From assembly GCA_006503535.1 (NCBI GenBank), contig QYRS01000001.1, positions 1,426,001 through 1,490,000 on the forward strand: a stretch of DNA of 64,000 nt, written 5' to 3'. Under the pieces are notes generated by a model, which did not search any database, was not told the origin of the DNA, and worked only from the letters and a program-made list of their open reading frames with translations. This document shows, in pieces, positions 44,862 through 54,963 of this stretch. The translations under genes and the position numbers were made by a program. The DNA is from Arthrinium phaeospermum. Lineage: Eukaryota > Ascomycota > Sordariomycetes > Amphisphaeriales > Apiosporaceae. Position 1 is the first letter of the stretch. Every line of letters begins with the position of its first letter.

Positions 44862-45983
44862 ATGGACCGTATCGGATTGGACGAAGAGGTCATCGTGACG
44901 CTCCAAATCCCGGTGGCTGGGGCAGAGGGCGAGTATGTGCCCTACAAGTTCGATGCTAGAAAGCTACGTGATGCCTTCCAGCCCGGTGATGTCAAGCACG
45001 AGGTCCTCTTCAACCCGGAATATAAGTTCCCTGATCATCATCCATCAAATGCCGTCGACCTTGCCTTACGCATCATGAGCAACCCATTCAACGCGAACGT
45101 TCCCAAAGTGCTAGACGTGGAGACCCTCTACCATCTCCTCAAGTTCACTCGCGCCCTGAACGTTACGCGTATCACGAGCCGTTGGGCCAAGATGTGGGCA
45201 GCTGGAATCAACCTTTCTGTCGTCGGTGCTTCTGGGGTCACTAGCGAACGACTGTTCATCGCCTGGGAGCTGGGAGACAAGGTTTCGTTCGACGAAATGG
45301 TGACCTGGATGGCGCTCAATGTCAAGAAGCCGCACGACAGCAATGTACAAGAGGCCCTCAAGGGTTCGGGTTGGTTCAAGGATATTGCAAATATTCCAAA
45401 CCCTCGAGGCGAACTAACAGGTCTCATTCTGGCTGGTAAGTGACTTTGATCATGATTTCTTATCAAGGCAATGTACTGATCGCCAGCGCCAGACGATATC
45501 AGTGAAATCCGACGCGACGCTATCAACCTGATCTATAAAACGATCAACGAGGACATGAAAGCCCTGTTCTCAGAAGGAAGCAGCCGCATATCAGGAGTGC
45601 GTCCTTGCCACGCCACCGAGGATCAGGATCTTTGCGAGGAGATTCTGGCCGGTTCACTTTCGACCCTGCTCTACAAGTGCAAGCTCTGGCCTCCGGTACT
45701 GGAGCGCCCTGCCGTGGCCGACCAACTGAAGAGCGTCAACGACATGCGCGATGAGATCAAGTTCGTAATGCGTCGTCACAATGAGCTTGTCGATTGGTGG
45801 CCTGATTCGAAGCACCCGCGGTGTGGCAAGAAGCTGCCGCTATTCGCCAACCTGGAACCCAAGATCAAGCAGCTCTCAGTGCTGTCCCGACGTCACTTCA
45901 ATTTCCACTTCAGCAGACAAGAACAGCGGACCGACTTTGCGGCTCCGTCAGGAGAAGTCATTGACCTCATTGACTCGGACTAA
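44862..45983 (+). CDS. BTB/POZ-family protein, divergent paralogue (BTB-1)
   Basis: Exons 44862-45435 and 45487-45983 flank a 51-nt phase-1 intron and give 356 residues. The protein aligns by eye with the two minus-strand genes downstream: a BTB-like core (residues about 8-110), then R-L-F-I-A-W-E-L-G-D-K-V-S-F-D-E-M-V against L-W-I-C-W-V-L-G-A-K-S-E-F-T-K-V, and a helical C-terminal half. All three have a phase-1 intron at the same place, just before the C-terminal half, which supports common descent. In this copy the usual opening (D-P-x-G-D-L-x-L-x-V-G) and the R-V-C-S-R-T-L-A-R-S-S motif have diverged. Fungal BTB proteins act as dimerisation or Cul3-adaptor modules; the role of this subfamily is unknown. 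The protein ends in an acidic I-D-L-I-D-S-D. Confidence 0.78.
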
Positions 45984-46450
45984 GGTTTTGGGGGCGATTG
46001 TTTTTTGGTCCGGGGGTTGGGACTCGAGCAAGATGAACCGGGAAAGATCTACAGTTTGATCACTCGGACTTGTCGTTGACATTGGCACTGGAAAGTTTGA
46101 AAGACGCTTGGACTTAAATTTTTGACAGAAATGTTGCTAGTCCACTATGCTGGTTTGGATTCATGCAACTTGCAAAGAATCCTAAGAGATAAGAAGAGAT
46201 TCAGATGACAGATACCCGACGAATTGACGAAGATTTTACTGATATCTCATTTCCTGGTAAAACAAAGCTACATCTCTGCCGTAACGTCTGTGTTGTTTGA
46301 TGCAGCTTAGGTTTGCACGATTCAAGCAGTTCTTTACGGATATTCAGAAAGTCGGACTAGAAAGTACATAAACTGGGGCCGGCCCTGATCCGAAGGGATT
46401 ATGAGTTCTACTATACATGAGTGATCCAGTACGGGCGCGTCAAAGGATAG
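45984..46450. other. Convergent 3' spacer between BTB-1 and BTB-2
   Basis: AT-rich, no coding feature supported. Confidence 0.5.
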
Positions 46451-47838
46451 TTAGATGACGAGCCGCCTTCTTTTCTTGGCGCGCTCCTCGCCCGCCATGA
46501 CGAGACCTGTTGCCCTCCCATGTTCCTCAAGCTGAGTCGTCTGGTAGTCTGTAAGCATAACTTTAATGCTACTTCTGAGTGACGGGCGGTATAGCGGTTC
46601 TTTCAGCACCTTTTCACAAGGATTGATCGGATTCGGGGCCGCGGATTCTCTGTGTACAGATCGCACCGTGTCTTGGTCCACTTCGTTCAGAATGTCTGCC
46701 AATAGCTCGACAGATGTCTTTACATCTATAGCTTGTGGGAGAGGCCATAGATGATGCTTGTTCAGTGAGCGTATGAGTTTGCCTAGCATCACTTCCTCGC
46801 AGCCTGCGGTTCCAACCTTGCAGCTGTAATAATGATTTTGTCCTCCCGATGCCAGCATATCCAGGGCGTCTTGGAATGGAAACAAGGCATCAGTGAGTAG
46901 CCTCCATCGAATATCTTCGATCATCTCTGAACGAATCATCATTAGTCTTCTCAAATCAACCCAAACAAAACAATGGATGCGATCTTACCTGTTGTGCCAG
47001 GTGGCTCCAGCATACATAGGGCATGAGTCTCGGCCTGTTCCAGTCGTTCTTCGATTTTACCGCATCTCATGGCGATGTATCGTATGACTTTTGTGAACTC
47101 CGACTTGGCACCAAGGACCCAACATATCCAAAGACATTGCCTCAAAGTTGACACATCCTCAACCCCACCTCGAATATCGCGCATGATGTGCCTGACCCAC
47201 GTCGCCGCCCAAGGCCGCACGAACCGGACATTGTCGTATTTATCCGCAAGTACGGTAACCTTATATATCCATTCCGGGTCTGGTTGATTGAGAAAATGTG
47301 GAAGGTGATCGAATCGGGCATGAATCGTGTTGAGGAAGAATTCGACGGCCGGTATGTCGTCGTCTGGCAATTCGATAATCCAGTCGCCGTCTTTCGGTTT
47401 GGACTCGGCAAATCCGCCAAATAGCATCTTCTTCCAAACTGGCGAGGACCTGGCTAACGTGCGAGAGCAGACCCTGAATTTGGCTGGGGGAGCATGGTCA
47501 TGTTCCTCGTCGCCATCTTCAGACTCTTCAGTCACTTCGACTTCCTGCTCTTCATAATCCTCATTGGCCTCTACCTCCGGCTCTTCATCCCGGTCATCTC
47601 TCATATCTTCCTCCAGCTGTGCCTCTAGCTCTTCTGTTGGTTCCTCTCCATGATCGGTTTCCGATTCTTCCCCTTGTCCTGCGACGGAGCCCTCCTCCAT
47701 CTCATCTGCCATAGGGTTATCATCAGAGGGAATGCATCTCATGCAACCAACTTTCAGGAAGAGATCGCCATCAGGGTCAATTTCGACTACTGCGGGCTCT
47801 TGAACCCGAAGAGCCTGCGCACATGGTGCTGACTCCAT
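46451..47838 (-). CDS. BTB/POZ-domain protein with acidic insert (BTB-2)
   Basis: Exons 47838-46989 and 46926-46451 flank a 62-nt phase-1 intron (GTAAGA donor, GACTAAT branch, CAG acceptor); 441 residues. The start M-E-S-A-P-C-A-Q matches the M-E-P-T-Y-C-A-Q start of BTB-3, which fixes it. The BTB opening D-P-D-G-D-L-F-L-K-V-G is followed by an unusually long insert of about 85 residues that is mostly Glu and Asp. The core resumes with F-R-V-C-S-R-T-L-A-R-S-S-P-V-W, L-F-G-G-F-A-E-S and E-L-P-D-D-D-I-P-A-V-E. The C-terminal half ends in a basic K-K-R-R-R-L-V-I that could be a nuclear signal. The insert is much shorter and less acidic in BTB-3 and absent in BTB-1. Function unknown; nuclear or protein-interaction role is an inference. 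Confidence 0.85.
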
Positions 47839-48410
47839 GGTGGCCAAGTAGAGATTGACCGTTAAATGAAGAGAGGGTCTTTCATACAACCCTGGCAAAC
47901 TTGGGTAGGATCGATGCTAGTCTCTTAGAAGCGCGGTTCCATTGCGGCAAGGTATCCGATGCGTTTGTTGTGAGATGCGGGATACTTAGAAGGGATGACA
48001 TAGGTTTGGTTGACGCGTGACAAACGCGGTTCAAGTCGCGTCCTCGAAGTTCATTTAGAGTGGGCTGTTCAGGGGAAGCACGGATCAGACCAGTCGAGCG
48101 GCAGCTGTCTCCATCTGCCAGCAGCTAAGATTGCATGCCACCGCACGTTATACCAATGTGGGGCGCATACCATTATATTGCTTTTTCTTCTTTTAGTGCA
48201 ACTCCTGTTACGCAGCATCTCTTGAAAGGTACCAAGAGAACACAGACATGACTTTTGGGACACATGTTCTTTCAAACCCGTTACTAGGGACTGTCCATTT
48301 TAAGCGCCTGGCAGATCATGGCTGAACATCAGAAGTTGTTTGTACTAATGAAATCAAATTTGACATTCTGTAAGATGACTCTGTGTGAACTATGGGGCTA
48401 TTTTGGTCTT
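47839..48410. other. Intergenic between BTB-2 and BTB-3
   Basis: Promoter of BTB-2 and 3' flank of BTB-3, both minus strand. No coding feature is supported. Confidence 0.5.
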
Positions 48411-49639
48411 CTACCCGGTTGGCTCATCTTGGCTGAACAGACCTGTCGACCTTCCATTCTCCTCGAGAACTCTCCTCAGTCCTGCAGACAGGTCTACATG
48501 TGAGAGCTGCATCATACGGTCCCTGTTCATCTGTTCCTTGAACTCCCTTGGGCACGAACTATGCCTGATATACAGAGCGTCTGAGTCTACCCTGCACAAG
48601 TGAATAAACAAGAGCTCGGGATGACCTCGCACGTCGGTGTTCTTGGGGATTGGCCAAAGGTTATACCCACGAAGTGAACGCGTAAGTCTGGCATGAACCT
48701 TTTCATCGCATGTCGTATCTTTGTACTTGCACCTAGGCGGTTGGTCCGGCTTCCGGCGAAGTAGCTCATCGTAATGGGTTTGAAACGAAGCTAGAAGAAC
48801 CTTGATCAGTTCCAGCCGCATCTCCTTGATCATCTCTACGGGAGAAGATGCCGTCAGCTCTAGTTAGGTTACTTTTGGGAGGGGTCGGGCAGGCCCTTAC
48901 GAATTGCTCCGGGTGGCTCCAGGATATCGAAAGCCCAAAATCCCATTCCTTCGTACTCGCGGCCCCCGTACCGCATTGCAAAGAGTCGAATTATTTGGAT
49001 AAACCCGGTCTTAGCACCGAGTATGTAGGATATCCATAGATACCGCATCAAGATCCGTCGGTCAGGACGTGGTTTGATTCTGATTCTCTCAGTGATGGCA
49101 TCAGCCCACGTGTTTGCCCAGGGCCGCAAGTGTCGCATCATATCCCACTTGTCCGCGGTAGTAGCAATTTGGTAAAGCCTATTGACCTCGGGGGTCTGGT
49201 CGAAAGCTGCAACAAGGTCAAGTCTCGCGTGGGCAATGTAGAGGATAAATTCGATAGCTTCTGCGTCGTCATCCGGCAGGTCGACCACCCAGTCGCTACC
49301 GACTGGTTTCGATTCAGCAAACCCGCCGTACAGCATCTTTTCCCATACACGTGATGACCTCGCCAAGGTACGGGAGCAGACCCTAAAAGTGACTGTAAGA
49401 GTATGATCATGCTGGTCTTGGGTGTGCTTAGTGATCTCGATTTCGGTGCGTTCGAGTACTTCCATGCCAGTGCTCCCAGCGGCGGCTTTCGTTCCTGGGG
49501 TGTCCTTGTCTGTGGCGGTGTCTTGCGAATCAGACTCGATGCAAGTTGTCTGGCCAACCCTCAGCAAAAGGTCCCCGCGAGGGTCTATGTCGATGGGCGG
49601 CAGCTCTTGAGGCGCTTGTGCACAGTATGTTGGTTCCAT
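48411..49639 (-). CDS. BTB/POZ-domain protein (BTB-3)
   Basis: Exons 49639-48901 and 48835-48411 flank a 65-nt phase-1 intron; 387 residues. The frame is open further upstream, but M-E-P-T-Y-C-A-Q at 49639 is preferred by comparison with BTB-2. The BTB opening is D-P-R-G-D-L-L-L-R-V-G. A 45-residue polar linker replaces the acidic insert of BTB-2. Then come F-R-V-C-S-R-T-L-A-R-S-S-R-V-W-E-K-M-L-Y-G-G-F-A-E-S and D-L-P-D-D-D-A-E-A-I-E. The second exon contains N-L-W-P-I-P, matching H-L-W-P-L-P in BTB-2. Tandem arrangement with BTB-2 in the same orientation and the shared exon structure indicate local duplication followed by strong divergence. Confidence 0.85.
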
Positions 49640-50726
49640 GGCGATCGTGTTCAGCTTGATCTCGACTGCGTATAGCTGAAGTTGTAGGAAACATTGGTAT
49701 AAATCGGAAAAAAGAAAGAAAGAAGTAGTGGAAAACAAGCTATGAGAGACGCAGGGTCCAGCAAGGCGATTGTGATACGTTAACCGATGCGCGTTTCAAG
49801 GGCGCTCAAGACGTTACATCACGGTCGCATTGGCGCGTAGCGGGCGCGACTCCAACTGCGACCCCGAAATAGATTTTGAACTGGTCTCCCAAGGGGGCGA
49901 CACAGATTAAAGCAGCTGGTAGCCAGCTGACATGAGCCATCATCAGCTAGGATTGTCTATATATCGTACCACATATGGTCTTTCGCTGCTGGTGTTGGGC
50001 CCCTCTCTAAAACTATGAACAACTCATCGATTATTACAAGAAGCCAGTCTTAACATCTGTTGGAAGGGACTTATGTTCTCAAGATACTTGTTTTGGAGAA
50101 ATGATGCAGCGATTTCTTGATCATGGCCCCTCGAGTTGCGTAGCATATCGGTAAGTAAGTACAAAGACCGGTCGTTACACCGCATCTTTTGGCAGGCGGC
50201 TGACCGATACGGGCAGACGTTTCTCTGTCACCAATTCAAATACACTCGGATATAGCGTTCCATGGTTATGGATGGAACCAGGTATATTTGTTTTCAGTGG
50301 CATACTAAATGACCGGGGCACCCACAGGTATCCTCATCAGACCCTCATCAAGCGCATTGGGTCCAGGCATTGTTCAATCCAGACTTTCGATCGGCAATCT
50401 GAACGAATCCCAAGGGGCTACTGAAATTGGCATGCAGTGTGAAAAGATATCCCTGTTGTAGCTCCTGTCCCTGGCGATGGGTCACTATCCGGGTGCTTCC
50501 CCGAAACCTTAACAGGGGTTGGCTTCTCGGGGAGCAATTCCGAGCGAACCGCCACAGCTACATTCCGAGGCCAACATCCATATTTAAACTTAGACCCAAG
50601 GCTTGGTATCTTCGATTTCAGTACCCCATTGCTTGCATCCAAGATGCATCATTCAGAAATACACACTGGAACACATATTCGAGTAACGGATATTACTGTT
50701 CTGGTAACTCTAGTTCCGTAGCTCCC
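49640..50726. other. Intergenic, 1.1 kb
   Basis: BTB-3 promoter and methyltransferase 3' flank. No gene, RNA or repeat is supported. Confidence 0.5.
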
Positions 50727-51784
50727 CTACAGGCGAGTTGCAGTAAACATCATCTGCTTCGTCTCGTCACCCTGCCACCCACGCCGATCATCGTCCCAGT
50801 TGGCGGAGCCGTACCGACCGAGGGAGCTCGTAACCTCCCACCGGACCTCGCAATCTTTGCCGCCGTTCATCCCCTCCTCTTCGTCGTGGGAGGAGGACTG
50901 GAAGAGGTCCGCAATGGTTTCGGGATCGTGCCGGTACAGGTCCCACCCAATAGACTCCATTCGGAACGGTCCGCCCTTGCCGGCACCAAGGTTGCGACCG
51001 AAAACCATAGACCCAGAGCATGGGCGCAGCAGCCTTCGGAGCTGTCTGACCACCACTCGTTGTTGCGGTTCGCTAAAGAGGTGTAAAAAGCTTCCCAGGT
51101 AAATGATATCAACCTTGCCGCGATATTCCTTCAGGAGGTCCTCGGCAAAAACGTCACCGGGGACGAACGTGGCGTCGAACCGGTCCCGGTCCGCGAACAG
51201 CTCGTACCCTAGCTGCAAGAACGCCGGTTCGAGATCCGTGCCGATGAGGTTCCGGGTCGTGGTCTCGGGTCCCGCGTCGTAGGCCAGCTTCCGGAGATCC
51301 TGCCCGAAGCAGCATCCGAGGTCCAGAAGGGTGGCGCCATCTTGCACCCGCTTCACGACGGTGGAGTAGTTCGGCGACAGGTGGATGCTGAAGTCTAGGA
51401 AGCGGAAGAGGCCAATGCAGGGGTACGGGAGGCTGTGGTGACCGTGCCATCAGTACTTTAGCTATCGTATGCTTGTCGCTCCGTTTATTCATGGCCAGGC
51501 TGATGACCTGAGATGGAAGGGGGCTGACAGGTAACTTACACTTTCCACGCCATGTCCCTGATCCTGTATATATGGCTTTTGATGGCCTCTTCGCCCCTTA
51601 TCCCGACATAGTTCTCGAAGAGCTCGACCGTGCTGTCGAAGAGTGACTTGACTGTGGGCTGGTACCACTCCACAGATTTGGTAGGATCGTCCCTGGCATC
51701 CCGGGGTCGGTCTATGGCCTGACTGGCTTGATGGGTTTCCTTAGCCATCCAAGGCTTGGACTCGTTCTGAATCGGGGCCAACAT
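50727..51784 (-). CDS. SAM-dependent methyltransferase, fungal meroterpenoid (AusD-like) type
   Basis: Exons 51784-51540 and 51432-50727 (107-nt intron, GTAAGT donor, ACAG acceptor, phase 2) give 316 residues. The first exon has W-Y-Q-P at the start of the family region and ends R-D-M-A-W-K. Across the intron the text continues V-L-P-Y-P-C-I-G-L-F-R-F-L-D, the signature of a fungal methyltransferase subfamily that includes enzymes of austinol/terretonin-type pathways. Motif I is L-L-D-L-G-C-C-F-G-Q-D-L. Later motifs are G-T-D-L-E-P and D-I-I-Y-L-G-S-F-L-H-L-F, then a C-terminal M-M-F-T-A-T-R. These enzymes O-methylate small molecules in the cytosol. No polyketide synthase, prenyltransferase or P450 is seen in this window, so if it belongs to a cluster, the rest is elsewhere or lost. 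The gene is intact. Confidence 0.85.
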
Positions 51785-54700
51785 CGCTTTTGATTGATGT
51801 GCAATTATACTCCTGTGATTATAAGCGGGTTATTTCTGTCGTTTCGATATAAGTTTGGCCAAAGGTTTGAGCAGAGCGTGGCCCAGTAATGCCAATGATA
51901 TATCCCATCCCCGTCTGTACTTCCACTGCTTATCGTACTCGGCTTATGCTTGCATATATGAATTGCTTCGGTAGAGGTTGCCAATGTGCGATGTTATCTC
52001 GGTGCTATCAGCGGCCAGAGTCTTCTGGTGGCATGATGCGACTGCTTCCGTGTATCCCCGAAGGCGCTCAAGTCCACATTACCCGAAACGGTATTGATGG
52101 ACGCCGTCCCGTACTTCTCCTCGAATAAGGAACTGATACGTTTGGTTTGGGTGGCGCTATCTGACGACATTGTTCCAGTTTGTGTCATGTATCTGGTTGA
52201 AGAAGTATAGATTGTCAAAACAACCGTATATCCCCACCTTTGATCACCCCCTCGGGCTCCTTATTTTGCTGTTGGTGTAATATTCTCCTGCTGCATTTCA
52301 ACCCTCATAGGGAAACAACATATTATGTGTCTCAACATCTGCGTCAGTAGCAGAATAAGATTGGTCGGTGCTTGCTTATGAGATTTCTCACATAATCACG
52401 GGAAGTGATCGTCATCGAAACCGCCCCCTTGGGTCGATGGTGCAGTGGCTATCACACCTGCTCGGGGAAGACCCGGCATTGTACCACCGGAAAGGTACGA
52501 AAATCCAGACTTTGTGATCATGGCTTGAGTGGAGGAGTCTAAGTTATCCTTATCTTCGGCCCGACCCGCATCGTTGGGACAGCCGGAAAAGGCCGGGCTA
52601 CTGGCGTGTGGCAACGCAATGATGCAACTCGGTGTTCTCTGTTTTCTCAAATGCGCTCTAAAGGGATATGGGAGCCCCGTAGCTCACTACCTGGGAGTGA
52701 TGTGTGCAATGTTGGGGAGGCTTGGCAGACACGGCTTGCTTGATGATCTACCTCGCCGTGCCCCAGCGGTGCAGTCCCACATGCGCCACTATTGATAATT
52801 GGTATCTCTCATTGGTCACGGAGAGTGGTGCTCTGGAAGTACTGAGAGACCCATTGGTGCGCCTTTCGACGATTTTGAACCACGACGCAACTTCAGTGGC
52901 ATTGCCACGGGGCTTTCCGGAGTGGGTACGTTCCTACTCGTAAACACCCTCCCGAGGAAGCCTGCTTTCCCAAATTCCATGCCGCGGTAGAAATTCTAGA
53001 TCCTCAAGAGTTTGGCCCAATAAGAAGAGCAGGTGGCCGGGTTGACGACCGAGCCCTGGATACCCGCGTCGGCTTGATCTAATCCCGTAGGCACTTGGTA
53101 CCCGTCATGGTGTACAGCCAGTCTTCGGAACACTCCCCGGACACATTTCCGATCATCGCCGTGATTCTGACCGCGTCAGCCTCACCCTGAGATGTTCTAG
53201 ATGATTATTTCAGCTCCGACAATGTCTCTAAGTCGCTCGGTAGAGTCCGAAAGGCACACTCAACATCGTCAGCAGGCACCATACCAAGGTCAAGCAGCGC
53301 AGGCTCTTCAACGGGCTCGGTAATTTCGGGAATTGTATTATTTCGTTGGCTAAATTGACGTTGCCCCCCCGTGAACTGAGTTCCTTTGGTGAAGACAATT
53401 GACATGCAGGTAGTCTCAAGGGTAGCCGGGGTCCGGGGGAAGAATCCGAAATTTGCAAGCAAGCCGCGATAGCGCTGTATCCCCCATTTTCTCAAATGCA
53501 AGTGAAGAATGAGTTAATTCGGCGCCCAGCGACACGGCTGGTCTAACGTCCTTTCCTCCCCGAAGTGGGGAGACAATGGAAATTGTCAACGTGAGAGCAG
53601 CCGGGGGGATCTCTCCGACAGATTCGGGAGTCTGGCCCCGGAATTATTCCGAACATGTCAACCCCGGGCATTCCGGTCACCAATACCAACAGCCAGACCT
53701 CGCGTCCCAGACGGGTGTGAAAGCAGCGTACACGTACATATATAGAAGTGAGCATGTCTGGAGCAGCATTTTGCACAAGCACTGCCGGTTATATCTAGAC
53801 AACTACGGTGACCGCGGTGGGACTGTTTACTCGCCGGGTAGAGCCCCATAACAATGCAAATCATATTAGTGACAGGTTACACAGAGTGCCTGTTGCATAC
53901 TCAAAGTGTATCAACTGAGGAACACAGTAATCGGGCAGCAGTCGATATAGTCCTGATCGCACGAGTGGGTTGTTGTCGATTAATACTCAATGGCTGACAC
54001 GGCTGGGTCAAACTTGCGTCGCCTATGAGTTCTTGGCCGCTGCTCCCGTGGTTCGCCATCCTTATTCTCATCTTCAGGGATAGTAGTATGTACTGTTCCG
54101 AGCTCGCGCCTTAAGAACGGATATACAAAAGCTTAGTTCATCTGCTTATCGAGCGGGCCGCACGCCGGGTTGATTGCACCAATCAGCTGCAGGCCACCGT
54201 CCTAAGTAAAGATTGGCAGATGCACCGCCCCCACGTGTCGTGAAGCCCAATGGGCTGGGTTCTGGGCTGGGTGCAGAAATGATAACGCCTTAGTGCTTAC
54301 CTGAAAGGCTGGTAGCGGCGCAGCGCAGCCCATTGCAGTTTGCCAGCACGGCTATCCGGCACCCAAAGAAGATGGTGTCCTGTTCCAAAGTTCCCAACTA
54401 CGATGACAGTACACAAGGCTGTCCGAGATGTGATTGTTTCTATTCTAAGATGCTCGGTTTCGGTAGACATGCTGAATAATCATCATCATCGGTCGGGGGG
54501 ATGGGGGGAAGTCTTTCTTATTGATTTGCCGTGTTGTGGCTGCCAAGAAATGACCCCCTGCAACATGTAAGACGCAGTAATACCCATGCAACAGACAACA
54601 GGCAGCTTGTGACTAACCTCATCACACCTGCTAGGGAAGGCAAATTTTTGATTGAGATGATATCTTGAGTATGGTGGTTGTACCAGCGGCATATGCAGCC

Positions 54701-54963
54701 CCCAATGGTTTTCTGGCCTAAGGTAGACGCCATCATTACCATGGCTGCCGCTGAACGTGGGTTATGTGCAGGGGTATCGGCTAGTGCTCAAGTGGGATGA
54801 TCAGCTAGGACTCAGCCGCGGATGTGGTCGGAGCCTTGCGAAGCAGATCAGCATCAGGCTGTAGAAATATAAGCAAGCCATTCGGCATTTCTGTAAGACC
54901 TGAGCCTCTCTAACCATCAATCTACATCGATCTGACCGGAAAGCTGCATACCAATGTGCTACA
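51785..54963. other. Gene-free 3.2-kb segment
   Basis: No gene is supported. A minus-strand frame at 53501-53205 (H-L-R-K-W-G-I-Q-R-Y at its start) recalls the end of a Clr5-type domain, but nothing upstream supports it. The remainder holds the divergent promoters of the methyltransferase (left end) and the 844-residue protein (right end). Confidence 0.45.

Noticed and set aside
53205..53501. Clr5-like transcription factor fragment on the minus strand
   Set aside because: Only H-L-R-K-W-G-I-Q-R-Y is suggestive; the W...I..L part of the domain is not found upstream.
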